Shown here piece by piece: positions 9,959-17,953 of a stretch of DNA of 38,839 nt. A model generated the notes under the pieces. The model searched no databases. It saw nothing but the letters and a program-made list of their open reading frames with translations, and was not told the origin of the DNA. Numbering within the stretch: position 1 is the first letter of the stretch; the number at the start of each line of letters is the position of its first letter. Source of the stretch: Gallionella sp. UBA4121 (GTDB lineage: Bacteria; Pseudomonadota; Gammaproteobacteria; Burkholderiales; Gallionellaceae); assembly GCA_002381565.1 (NCBI GenBank), contig DFWZ01000051.1:1713-40551 (forward strand), read 5' to 3'. The translations under genes were made by a program, and so were the position numbers.

Positions 9959-11620
9959 ATGCTGAAATATTTAAATATACGCGATTTTGTCATCGTCTCG
10001 AAGATGGAGCTGGAATTTCGCTCCGGGTTTACTGCGCTGACCGGCGAGACGGGGGCCGGGAAATCCATTCTGATCGACGCCTTGCTGCTGGCGCTGGGCG
10101 AGCGGGGCGATGCGACCATGGTGCGCAACGGTTGCGAGCGTGCCGAAATTACGGCGGAGTTTGATGTAAGTTCGATGGCAAATTTGCAAGCCTGGCTGCT
10201 GGCGCAGGAGATGGCGGGCGATGAAGGCGTATGCATGATGCGGCGCCTGATCGACGCAGGCGGTCGTTCGCGCGGTTTCATCAATGGACGCAGCGCGACC
10301 TTGCAGCAGATGCGCGAAGCGGGCGAACAGCTGTTGAATATCCATGGTCAGCATGCGCATCAAACCTTGTTGCAATCGGATGAGCAACGCATTTTGCTCG
10401 ATGGTTATGGCAGGTTGCAGGAAAGTGTTGCAGAGGTTGCGGTATTTTATCGTGACTGGCAAACGCTGAAAAACCGCAGGGCAGCCTTGAGCGAAAACTC
10501 ACAGGCGGCAGCCGCGGAGCGCGAGTTGCTCTCGTTTCAGCGCAGCGAGCTGGAGTCGCTGGCGTTCAATGCGGCGGACTGGGAGACGTTGCAGGCGGAT
10601 TACGCGCGCCTGGCTCATGCCACGAGTTTGCTGGAAACGGCTGCATTTGGCATCGACATATTGAGCGAGTCAGATACCGCCTGTCTTGCACAGCTCAACG
10701 ACTTGATGGCGCGTTTGCGCGATGGGGTGGCGCATGATGCCAGTCTGGAAGAGCCATTGCACCTGCTGGAGTCTGCGCAGGCGGAATTGCAGGAGGCGGT
10801 ATACAGCCTGCGTCATTATCAGCAGCGTCTGGATGTCGACCCGCAGCAGCTTGTTGAAAAAGAACAAAAAATACAATCCGTTATGGACATGGCGCGCAAA
10901 TATCGCGTGATGCCGGAACGCCTGAATGAGGTGCTGGAGCAGGTTGTCGTGCGCCTTGCCGAGTTGGGCAGTGACATCGATCTGGCCGAATTGGCCAGGC
11001 AGGAAAAAGCGGCAAGGCAGCGTTATCTTGACAGTGCGCAGACCCTGAGTCGTGCCAGACAACTGGCCGCAGACAAGCTGTCGCAACAAATTACCGTAGC
11101 GATGCAGACGCTTGCGATGCAGGGCGGCAGTTTTGCCGCTGTGTTGCTGCCGTTGTCTGAGGGGGGCGCATATGGTCTGGAGGCGGTGGAGTTTCAGGTG
11201 GCCGCGAACCCCGGTGTGCCGGCGCGCAGCATGGCAAAAGTTGCATCGGGCGGCGAGCTGTCACGCATCAGTCTGGCGATACAGGTTGCCACCAGTCAGA
11301 TTGCCAGCGTACCGACGCTGATTTTCGATGAAGTGGACAGCGGTATCGGCGGACGCGTGGCGGAAATCGTGGGGCTGCTGCTCAAACAACTGGGACGTGA
11401 TTATCAGGTGTTGTGCGTGACCCACCTGCCGCAGGTGGCGGCCATGGCGGATGGTCAGTGGCAGGTCAGCAAGACGGTGGAAGAGGGTGTTACCTTGAGT
11501 CATATCGATGTGCTCAGCGGTGAGCAGCGTATCGAGGAAATTGCGCGCATGCTGGGCGGGGTTGTCATCACCGAGACCACGCGCCGACATGCGGCGGAGA
11601 TGCTGGGTCTGCCGGCTTGA
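9959..11620 (+). CDS. recN: DNA repair protein RecN
   Basis: SMC-like ATPase that helps repair double-strand breaks by recombination. The 553 residues begin with the family start MLKYLNIRDFVIV and the Walker A GETGAGKS (29-36). A long helical coiled-coil region fills the middle (about 150-390, with RQYL/QLVEKE-type heptads). The ABC signature ASGGELSRISLA, Walker B TLIFDEVDSGIGG and a CVTHLPQVA H-loop follow. The arrangement and size are normal for RecN. No strong Shine-Dalgarno is present; translation is likely coupled to nadK. No LexA box was identified upstream, as expected if it is transcribed from the nadK promoter. Confidence 0.96.
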   Translation: MLKYLNIRDFVIVSKMELEFRSGFTALTGETGAGKSILIDALLLALGERGDATMVRNGCERAEITAEFDVSSMANLQAWLLAQEMAGDEGVCMMRRLIDAGGRSRGFINGRSATLQQMREAGEQLLNIHGQHAHQTLLQSDEQRILLDGYGRLQESVAEVAVFYRDWQTLKNRRAALSENSQAAAAERELLSFQRSELESLAFNAADWETLQADYARLAHATSLLETAAFGIDILSESDTACLAQLNDLMARLRDGVAHDASLEEPLHLLESAQAELQEAVYSLRHYQQRLDVDPQQLVEKEQKIQSVMDMARKYRVMPERLNEVLEQVVVRLAELGSDIDLAELARQEKAARQRYLDSAQTLSRARQLAADKLSQQITVAMQTLAMQGGSFAAVLLPLSEGGAYGLEAVEFQVAANPGVPARSMAKVASGGELSRISLAIQVATSQIASVPTLIFDEVDSGIGGRVAEIVGLLLKQLGRDYQVLCVTHLPQVAAMADGQWQVSKTVEEGVTLSHIDVLSGEQRIEEIARMLGGVVITETTRRHAAEMLGLPA

Positions 11621-11663
11621 GGTATCATGCGGCAGATACTGGAAAATTAAGAGACTGGAAACC

Positions 11664-12020
11664 ATGCGCTTTAAAATAACTCTGCTTTCGATGTTGCTGG
11701 CCTCATGCGGCAATTTTTCTGTGCCCATGCCGTCCGCCTATAAAATGGACATCCGGCAGGGGAACTTTGTGACAGTGGAAATGCGCGACAAGCTGAAACT
11801 CGGCATGTCCCGCGCCCAGGTCAAATATGTGATGGGTACGCCCATGATCAGCGATGTGTTTCACGCCAACCGCTGGGATTATGTGTACCGCATGGAGCAT
11901 GAACGCAAGCTGGTCGATCAGCAACGCCTGACACTGTATTTTGATGGCGACAAACTGGCGCGCATCGATGACAGCGACCTGCATTTGCAAGCCGATCCGA
12001 TCGTGACTGAAGCCAAATAA
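11664..12020 (+). CDS. bamE: Outer membrane assembly lipoprotein BamE (SmpA/OmlA)
   Basis: Small lipoprotein of the BAM complex that inserts beta-barrel proteins into the outer membrane. From ATG 11664 the product has 118 residues. It opens with a lipoprotein signal peptide ending in the lipobox LASC (acylated Cys at residue 15), followed by the SmpA/OmlA domain with the conserved stretch KLKLGMSRAQVKYVMGTP and a WDYVYR strand. A longer in-frame ATG at 11508 lies inside recN and would bury the signal peptide, so it is rejected. The gene lies 43 bases after recN and 31 bases before dapB. In many relatives fur sits divergently beside bamE; it is absent here. Confidence 0.94.
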   Translation: MRFKITLLSMLLASCGNFSVPMPSAYKMDIRQGNFVTVEMRDKLKLGMSRAQVKYVMGTPMISDVFHANRWDYVYRMEHERKLVDQQRLTLYFDGDKLARIDDSDLHLQADPIVTEAK

Positions 12021-12051
12021 AGCGGAATACATCGGTTAAGGAATAAAGATA

Positions 12052-12858
12052 ATGAGCAAAATTAAAATCGCCATCGCCGGCAGCAGCGGCCGCATGGGCC
12101 GGGTGCTGTTGGAATGTATCGCACAGGCCGACGATCTGGTGTTGCATGCCGCGCTGGAGCATGACGGCAGTGCGATGCTGGGGCGGGATGCCGGAGAGTT
12201 GTCCGGCGCAGTATGCGGTGTGAAAATCAGCGCCGATGTGGAAGCTGCATTGCAGGGCGCGGATGTGCTGATTGACTTCACTCGTCCTGAAGGCACGCTC
12301 CGCCACCTGGAAATCTGCCGCAGGCTGGGTGTGAACATGGTGATCGGCACCACAGGTTTTAGCGCACAGCAGAAGGCGCAACTGGGTGCGGCGGCGCAGG
12401 ATGTGGGTATCGTGTTTGCCCCGAACATGAGCGTTGGCGTGAATCTGGTTTTCAAGCTGCTGGAAACCGCCTCGCGCGTTCTGGCGCAAGGCTACGATAT
12501 CGAAATAATCGAGGCGCACCACAGGCATAAAGTGGATGCACCTTCCGGTACGGCGCTGGGTCTGGGCGAAGTAGTCGCACGCACGCTGGGGCGCGATCTT
12601 GCTGAGTGCGCCGTGTATGGTCGGGAAGGTGTGACGGGTGAGCGCGATCCGTCCACTATCGGTTTTGCCACCGTGCGCGGCGGCGATATCGTCGGCGATC
12701 ATACCGTGTTGTTCGCGGGAATAGGCGAGCGCATCGAAATCACCCACAAAGCCAGCAGCCGCGCCACCTTTGCGCTGGGTGCGCTGCGCGCCGCCCGTTT
12801 TTTGAAGGCCAACCCGGCGGGGATGTACGATATGCAGGATGTGCTGGAGCTGAAGTAG
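12052..12858 (+). CDS. dapB: 4-hydroxy-tetrahydrodipicolinate reductase
   Basis: Lysine/meso-diaminopimelate pathway enzyme that reduces 4-hydroxy-tetrahydrodipicolinate with NAD(P)H. The 268 residues carry the Rossmann loop AGSSGRMG (9-16), the hinge IDFTRPEGTL (74-83), the conserved APNMSVGVN (123-131), and the catalytic and substrate-binding motif EAHHRHKVDAPSGTAL (154-169, including H156, H157 and K160). AAGGA lies eight bases before the ATG. It follows bamE closely and is probably in the same transcript. Complete and ordinary. Confidence 0.97.
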   Translation: MSKIKIAIAGSSGRMGRVLLECIAQADDLVLHAALEHDGSAMLGRDAGELSGAVCGVKISADVEAALQGADVLIDFTRPEGTLRHLEICRRLGVNMVIGTTGFSAQQKAQLGAAAQDVGIVFAPNMSVGVNLVFKLLETASRVLAQGYDIEIIEAHHRHKVDAPSGTALGLGEVVARTLGRDLAECAVYGREGVTGERDPSTIGFATVRGGDIVGDHTVLFAGIGERIEITHKASSRATFALGALRAARFLKANPAGMYDMQDVLELK

Positions 12859-12892
12859 CGGCTCAAACTCAATTCAACCTGGTAAAACAAGT

Positions 12893-13018
12893 CTCACGCG
12901 AAGATACAGAGAATGTATAGTAAAATCAAAATGTTGCTTAATGCGAATGGCGAACGGGAGTCGGTAGAATTAAAAGCATCTCCTTATATTTATTAATGTC
13001 TCCGCGCCTCCGCGTGAG
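12893..13018. repeat. Intergenic element bounded by imperfect 20-bp inverted repeats
   Basis: The left end CTCACGCGAAGATACAGAGA (12893-12912) and the right end, read on the minus strand as CTCACGCGGAGGCGCGGAGA (12999-13018), match at 15 of 20 positions, including eight perfect outer bases. The 126-bp unit has an AT-rich interior (ATATTTATTAATG and AAAATCAAAATG) with no ORF, unlike its flanks. The 'CTCCGCGCCTCCGCGTGAG' type of sequence is, from memory, scattered in intergenic regions of environmental proteobacteria. It may be a small non-autonomous mobile or palindromic repeat; no target duplication was identified. Confidence 0.6.
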
Positions 13019-13039
13019 CAGCTGGGGTTATAAGAATCA

Positions 13040-14383
13040 ATGATCAAAAAATTTCTCAAGCGCGTATTTCGCAGGTCGGCCAAAGCCAAAAAAATCGGCA
13101 ATGCGCAGGTTATTCCATTTGCATTACACGGCGTTTCGCGCGAGCAAATCAGCTATGGTGCAAAACGCGTGACGGACGGTTTGCAGGCGGCAGGATTTCA
13201 GGCTTATGTGGTAGGCGGCGCAGTACGCGATCTGCTGCTGGATAAAACCCCCAAGGATTTCGATGTGGCGACGGATGCCACGCCTGAGGAAGTCAAACGC
13301 GTGTTCAGGCGTTCCCGCATCATCGGGCGACGTTTCCGCCTTGTGCATGTGATGTTCGGTGAGGAGCTGGTTGAAGTCGCTACCTTCCGCTGCATGACGG
13401 ACACGGAAGACGTGCAGACCGATGAGCATGGCCGCCTGTTGCGCGATAATGAATTCGGCGACCAGGAGCAGGATGCGGCGCGGCGCGATTTTACCGCCAA
13501 CGCGCTGTTCTATAATCCCGCCACGCAGGAGATTTTCGACTACCACCGGGGTTATGCGGATACCCGGGATGGTGTGCTGCGCATCATAGGCGACCCGCTG
13601 GTGCGCTACCGCGAGGATCCGGTGCGCATGTTGCGTGCGGTGCGCCTGTCCGCCAAGCTCGGTATCGATCTTGACCCGGCTACGGCAGCTCCGATTGCCC
13701 AGATGAAATCCCTGCTCGATAACGTGCCGCAGGCGCGTCTGCTCGACGAGGTGTTGAAAATGCTGTTGTCAGGCCATTCCGTCGAGTGTCTGCAACAGCT
13801 GCACAAGATGAATCTCCATCACGGTCTGCTGCCGCTGCTGGACGTGCTGATGGAACGGTCAACGGGCAAAAAATTCGTCATGCTGGCGCTGAAGAATACT
13901 GACGAGCGTCTGAGTCAGGGCAAGTCGGTATCGCCGGCATTCCTGTTCGCCGCCTTGCTCTGGCATGAGGTGCTGGCTGCCTGGAACCGGCTGGTGGCGC
14001 AGGGCGAGCGCCCGGTAGGTGCGATGCATACCGCGATGGATGAGGTATTGGCCCGTCAGAAGAAGTCGCTGGCTATTCCGCATCGTCACGATGCGATCAT
14101 GAAGGAAATCTGGCTGTTGCAGCAGCGCTTTGAACAGCGCGCCGGCCAGCGCCCTTACCGTTTGCTGGAGCAGCCGCGTTTTCGCGCAGCCTTCGATTTT
14201 CTGCTGCTGCGCTGTGCGAGCAATGAAGTAGATAACGAACTCGGGTTGTGGTGGGACGAGTTTCAGGATGCCTCTGAGGCGCGTCGTCAGGAAATGTTGC
14301 AACCCGAAGGCGCTGCGACAGCCAAAAAACGTCGCCGCAAGCCGCGCAAAAAACCGGAAGCAGCAGCTGAGACCACCCTGTGA
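13040..14383 (+). CDS. pcnB: Poly(A) polymerase I
   Basis: Adds poly(A) tails to RNA 3' ends, promoting decay. The 447-residue protein starts with a strongly basic leader (KKFLKRVFRRSAKAKK) and has the class II nucleotidyltransferase site: GG (59-60), then DFD (73-75) with both metal-binding Asp residues. The following VKRVFRRSRIIGRRFRLVHV and RRDFTANALFYNP blocks are as in PcnB. A very basic tail (AKKRRRKPRKKP) supports PcnB over the related tRNA CCA-adding enzyme, which lacks it. The Shine-Dalgarno is weak. It overlaps folK by four bases, so pcnB-folK-panB-panC is probably one operon. Confidence 0.94.
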   Translation: MIKKFLKRVFRRSAKAKKIGNAQVIPFALHGVSREQISYGAKRVTDGLQAAGFQAYVVGGAVRDLLLDKTPKDFDVATDATPEEVKRVFRRSRIIGRRFRLVHVMFGEELVEVATFRCMTDTEDVQTDEHGRLLRDNEFGDQEQDAARRDFTANALFYNPATQEIFDYHRGYADTRDGVLRIIGDPLVRYREDPVRMLRAVRLSAKLGIDLDPATAAPIAQMKSLLDNVPQARLLDEVLKMLLSGHSVECLQQLHKMNLHHGLLPLLDVLMERSTGKKFVMLALKNTDERLSQGKSVSPAFLFAALLWHEVLAAWNRLVAQGERPVGAMHTAMDEVLARQKKSLAIPHRHDAIMKEIWLLQQRFEQRAGQRPYRLLEQPRFRAAFDFLLLRCASNEVDNELGLWWDEFQDASEARRQEMLQPEGAATAKKRRRKPRKKPEAAAETTL

Positions 14384-14865
14384 CGCAACACGTTTGTTTT
14401 ATCGGGCTGGGCAGCAATCTGGGCGATTCGTGCGATCAGCTGCGGCAGGCCGTATCCGACCTTAATGAACTGCCCGGCACGCGTCTGCTGGCCAGTTCTG
14501 CATTTTATCGCAGCGCACCGCTGGGATATCTGGATCAGCCGGATTTCGTCAATGCGGTCGCTAAAATCGAGACGACTTTATCGCCGCAAAAACTTTTGAC
14601 GGCCTTGCTGGATATCGAACGTCACTATGGCCGCGAGCGCACTTTTTCCAATGCGCCCCGCACGCTGGATCTGGATGTGTTGCTTTACGGTGACTTGCAG
14701 ATAGACGAGCCGGATCTGTCGGTTCCGCATCCGCAGATGCACCGGCGGGCATTCGTGCTGCAACCTCTGCTGGAGATCGCGCCGGATTGCACCATTGCAG
14801 GCATGGGCTCGGCGCAGCTGGCCATGCAGAACTGTCTGGATCAGGTTCTGGAAAAACTGCCGTAA
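14380..14865 (+). CDS. folK: 2-amino-4-hydroxy-6-hydroxymethyldihydropteridine pyrophosphokinase
   Basis: Transfers pyrophosphate from ATP to hydroxymethyl-dihydropterin in folate synthesis. The 161 residues include GLGSNLGD near the start, YYRSAPLGYLDQPDFVN-like sequence (SAPLGYLDQPDFVNAV), and the diagnostic R-x(n)-PRTLDLDVLLYG with the metal-binding Asp pair. It uses a GTG start at 14380 that overlaps the pcnB stop as GTGA, implying translational coupling. panB follows after 30 bases. Confidence 0.95.
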   Translation: MTQHVCFIGLGSNLGDSCDQLRQAVSDLNELPGTRLLASSAFYRSAPLGYLDQPDFVNAVAKIETTLSPQKLLTALLDIERHYGRERTFSNAPRTLDLDVLLYGDLQIDEPDLSVPHPQMHRRAFVLQPLLEIAPDCTIAGMGSAQLAMQNCLDQVLEKLP

Positions 14866-14895
14866 GGAAAGCGGCGCTCAACAAGGTAGAACAGC

Positions 14896-15687
14896 ATGCG
14901 AACCACGTTAACCACACTGAAGGCGATGCACGTCCGTGGCGATAAAATTGCCATGCTGACCTGCTATGACGCCAGTTTCGCTGCCTTGCTCGACGGGCAG
15001 GGTGTCGATGTGTTGCTGGTGGGAGATTCGTTAGGCATGGTGTTGCAGGGGTTCGACAGCACCCTGCCTGTCACCCTCGATGACATGGTCTACCACACCG
15101 CCTCTGTTGCACGCGGCTCGAAACAGGCATTCATTGTCGCTGACATGCCCTTCGGTACCTCACAGGTCAGTCCGCAACAGACCTTTGCCCATGCCGCGCG
15201 TTTAATGGTCGCGGGTGCTCAGATGGTCAAGATCGAAGGCGGGGAGGAAATGGCGGATACCGTGCATTTTCTCACTACACGCGGCATTCCCGTGTGCGCT
15301 CACATCGGCCTGACCCCGCAATCGGTGCACCAGCTGGGCGGCTATAAAGTGCAAGGCAAGAGCATTGACGCCGCGCAGCGGCTGATGGCGGATGCGCTTG
15401 TGCTGCAACAGGCAGGCGCCGGGATGCTCTTGCTGGAGGCCGTACCAGCCGCACTTGCCACCGATATCACCACGGCGCTTTCGATCCCCACCATAGGCAT
15501 AGGCGCGGGTGCAGGCTGCTCAGGTCAGGTGCTGGTGCTGTACGACATGCTGGATATCTATCCGGGCAGGAAAGCGCGCTTTGTGAAAAACTACATGCAG
15601 GGCGCAACTTCCATTAGCGACGCGGTGAGACTCTATGTCGCCGAGGTAAAGAGCGGCAGTTTTCCGGCGGCGGAGCACAGCTTCTGA
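14896..15687 (+). CDS. panB: 3-methyl-2-oxobutanoate hydroxymethyltransferase
   Basis: First committed enzyme of pantothenate synthesis; moves a hydroxymethyl group from methylene-tetrahydrofolate to ketoisovalerate. The 263-residue sequence has MLTCYDASFA (18-27), LLVGDSLGMVLQG with the Mg-binding Asp, KIEGGEEM, and PVCAHIGLTPQSVHQLGGYKVQG, all hallmark blocks of PanB. AAGGTA precedes the ATG by eight bases. Its TGA overlaps the panC ATG by one base, so the two are translationally coupled. The folate link to folK just upstream is a sensible metabolic pairing. Confidence 0.97.
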   Translation: MRTTLTTLKAMHVRGDKIAMLTCYDASFAALLDGQGVDVLLVGDSLGMVLQGFDSTLPVTLDDMVYHTASVARGSKQAFIVADMPFGTSQVSPQQTFAHAARLMVAGAQMVKIEGGEEMADTVHFLTTRGIPVCAHIGLTPQSVHQLGGYKVQGKSIDAAQRLMADALVLQQAGAGMLLLEAVPAALATDITTALSIPTIGIGAGAGCSGQVLVLYDMLDIYPGRKARFVKNYMQGATSISDAVRLYVAEVKSGSFPAAEHSF

Positions 15688-16526
15688 TGCAGGTTGTTTC
15701 AACGATTGCCGAACTGCGCGCCCGTCTTGGCAACGAGCGTGTCGCTTTTGTGCCGACCATGGGCAATTTGCATGAAGGGCATCTCAATTTGATGCGGCAG
15801 GCACGTGAACACGGCGACTGTGTGGTGGCGAGCATCTTCGTCAACCCCTTGCAGTTCGGGCCGAACGAGGATTTCGATCAGTATCCGCGTACGCTGAATG
15901 AGGATTGCGAAAAGCTCAAGAACCTGGCGGACGTGGTTTTCGCACCCGCTGTCAACGAGATGTATCCGGTACAACAAACTGTCTTTGTCGAATTGCCGCC
16001 GGTTGCCTCGGAATTGTGTGGCGCGGCGCGACCCGGCCATTTTCGCGGCATGGCCACGGTGGTGCTCAAGCTGCTGAACATCGTGCAGCCGCAGGTGGCG
16101 CTGTTCGGCAAGAAGGATTATCAGCAACTTCATCTTGTCCGCCAGTTGGTCTTGCAGCTGAATCTGCCTGTGAAAATCATCGGCGGTGAAACGGTGAGAG
16201 CGGCGGATGGTCTGGCGTTGAGTTCACGCAATCAGTATCTGACTGGCGCTGAGCGTGCCGAGGCAACTTTGCTGTATCAGACCTTGCGGGCGATGAAAGA
16301 GGAATTGTTGCAAGGCGCAGAGGACATTGGCCTGTTGCAGCAGCAAGCCATCGAAGCGTTGGCCGGCAGGGGGTGGCGGGTGGATTATGTGGCGATACGC
16401 AATCAGTCTGACTTGCAGCCTGCAAGCGACGAACATCTGGTGATACTTGCAGCGGCCCGCCTGGGTAAAACCCGGCTGCTGGATAATATCGAGGTTGATT
16501 GTGTAAATTTCAGGGGCGCTGATTAA
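15687..16526 (+). CDS. panC: Pantothenate synthetase
   Basis: Condenses pantoate with beta-alanine using ATP. The 279 residues contain the nucleotidyl-transferase signature PTMGNLHEGHL with HEGH at 29-32, the FVNPLQFGPNEDFDQYPR block, FGKKDYQQL and the GLALSSRN pantoate/ATP site. Overlap with panB (TGATG) signals coupled translation. It is the last gene of the pcnB-folK-panB-panC cluster and converges on the Nramp-like gene. The beta-alanine donor gene panD is 3.4 kb away on the same strand. Confidence 0.97.
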   Translation: MQVVSTIAELRARLGNERVAFVPTMGNLHEGHLNLMRQAREHGDCVVASIFVNPLQFGPNEDFDQYPRTLNEDCEKLKNLADVVFAPAVNEMYPVQQTVFVELPPVASELCGAARPGHFRGMATVVLKLLNIVQPQVALFGKKDYQQLHLVRQLVLQLNLPVKIIGGETVRAADGLALSSRNQYLTGAERAEATLLYQTLRAMKEELLQGAEDIGLLQQQAIEALAGRGWRVDYVAIRNQSDLQPASDEHLVILAAARLGKTRLLDNIEVDCVNFRGAD

Positions 16527-16550
16527 GCAGCTTGTCTGATAGGCCATTTT

Positions 16551-16582
16551 CCCGGATACAGACCTGCCGTTTGCAGTCCGGG
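16551..16582. terminator. Possible hairpin terminator between panC and the Nramp-like gene
   Basis: CCCGGA (16551-16556) pairs with TCCGGG (16577-16582), enclosing a second small stem CTGC-cgttt-GCAG with an asymmetric seven-base bulge. A T-rich stretch follows after five bases on the plus strand. The convergent genes need a terminator here, but the bulge makes this only a moderate candidate. Confidence 0.4.
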
Positions 16583-16589
16583 CGGTATT

Positions 16590-17882
16590 TTATTTTCCCA
16601 GCGACCAAAACATCGCACACACCGCAATTGCCATGACGGCTGTACATAGCCAGCCCAACACTTTTAGTCTGAACGAAATGACGAACTCCCCCATGATGTC
16701 AGGACGCGCTGCCATCAACATCATTACGACCATGATGGGCACTGAAATCACGCCGTTGATGACCGCACTCCAGAACAGCGCCTTGATCGGATCGATGGGC
16801 GTAAAACACAGCCCCACGCCAATCAATGTCGAGATGACGATAATGCCGTAGAAGCCTTTTGCCGCCTCGGGTTTCAGTTCCAGGCTGTTGCGCCAGTCAA
16901 ATGCGCCCGCCATTGCATAGGCGGCAGAGCCGGCTAATACCGGGATTGCGAGCATTCCGGTTCCGATGATGCCGGCGCTAAACAACCAGAATGCAAATTC
17001 GCCCGCAATCGGACGCAGCGCGGATGCCGCCTGTGCAGAGGTTTGAATGTCGGTCATGCCATGCAGATGCAGTGTGACCGCTGTCGTCAGAATGATAAAG
17101 AACGCGACCAGGTTGGAAAATGCCATGCCGATATAGGTATCGATCTTGATGCGGCGAAAGTTGGCGGATGCCCGATCGGGCGCATCCTTCAGTGCAGTTT
17201 CCTCGGGATCAGCCTCCTCATCCTCAACTTCCTGGGATGCCTGCCAGAAGAACAGGTAAGGGCTGATGGTGGTGCCGAAGACGGCAACCACGGTGGTAAT
17301 GTACGCCGGCTCCCATGACAGATGCGGCAGCAAGGTATTGATCAGCACCTGTGTCCACGGTATGTGCACGACAAACATGGTGGCAACGTAGGCGAGCAAC
17401 GCTAACGTCAGCCATTTCAGGAAGCGCACGTAACGCCGATAGGGGATAAATACTTGCAGTAACAGCGATATGACGCCGAAGCCTATGGCATACCAGTGTG
17501 TGGGGCCGCCTATCATCAGTTCCAGGGCGTTCGCCATGGCGGAAATGTCGGCTGCAATATTGATGGTATTGGCAATGAGCAGCAGCCCGACGATGGTGTG
17601 CAGCAGCCATGCAGGGTAATGCCGGCGCATGTTGGCAGAAAGGCCCAGGCCGCTTACCCGGCCAATTTTTGCGCTGACGACCTGGATGCCGACCATTAGG
17701 GGGTAAGTCAGCCATACCGTCCACAGCATGCTGAAGCCAAACTGTGCGCCGGCCTGCGAATAAGTGGCAATACCGCTGGGGTCATCATCTGCGGCCCCGG
17801 TAATCAGCCCCGGGCCAAGTTTTTTTAGCCAGGACTTGGAGCGTGCGTCTTGATCAGTTGCCGTTTTCTCTGTGTGCGACAT
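16590..17882 (-). CDS. Nramp-family divalent metal transporter with non-standard metal-site motifs
   Basis: Integral membrane protein of 430 residues with about 11 hydrophobic segments and the Nramp fold order. The first helix breaks at DDDPSGIATYSQAG (32-45), where classical MntH/Nramp has DPGN; the sixth has TTISPYLFF (204-212), where classical members have a MPH motif. The metal-binding Asp (D34) is therefore kept, but Asn is replaced by Gly and the Met that favours Mn/Fe over Ca/Mg is missing. An acidic insertion VEDEEADPEETALKDAPDR (219-237) follows helix six. Substrate cannot be assigned: Mn, Fe or, as in known Nramp-related Mg transporters, Mg. The minus-strand neighbour is the HDOD gene, 71 bases upstream of its start. 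No signal peptide. Confidence 0.85.
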   Translation of the reverse strand: MSHTEKTATDQDARSKSWLKKLGPGLITGAADDDPSGIATYSQAGAQFGFSMLWTVWLTYPLMVGIQVVSAKIGRVSGLGLSANMRRHYPAWLLHTIVGLLLIANTINIAADISAMANALELMIGGPTHWYAIGFGVISLLLQVFIPYRRYVRFLKWLTLALLAYVATMFVVHIPWTQVLINTLLPHLSWEPAYITTVVAVFGTTISPYLFFWQASQEVEDEEADPEETALKDAPDRASANFRRIKIDTYIGMAFSNLVAFFIILTTAVTLHLHGMTDIQTSAQAASALRPIAGEFAFWLFSAGIIGTGMLAIPVLAGSAAYAMAGAFDWRNSLELKPEAAKGFYGIIVISTLIGVGLCFTPIDPIKALFWSAVINGVISVPIMVVMMLMAARPDIMGEFVISFRLKVLGWLCTAVMAIAVCAMFWSLGK

Positions 17883-17953
17883 ATTGATCCCGTTTTGAAT
17901 GCCTGCACGGTGGACGCAGCAGGGTATTTGCTAGCCGAGCGCTGAATTCGTAA

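Noticed and set aside
11508..11663. N-terminal extension of BamE starting within recN
   Set aside because: It would bury the lipoprotein signal peptide and lipobox that begin at 11664.
13040..14383. tRNA CCA-adding enzyme (cca) as an alternative to pcnB
   Set aside because: The basic N- and C-terminal tails, the RRSRIIGRRFRLVHV block and the position before folK favour poly(A) polymerase.
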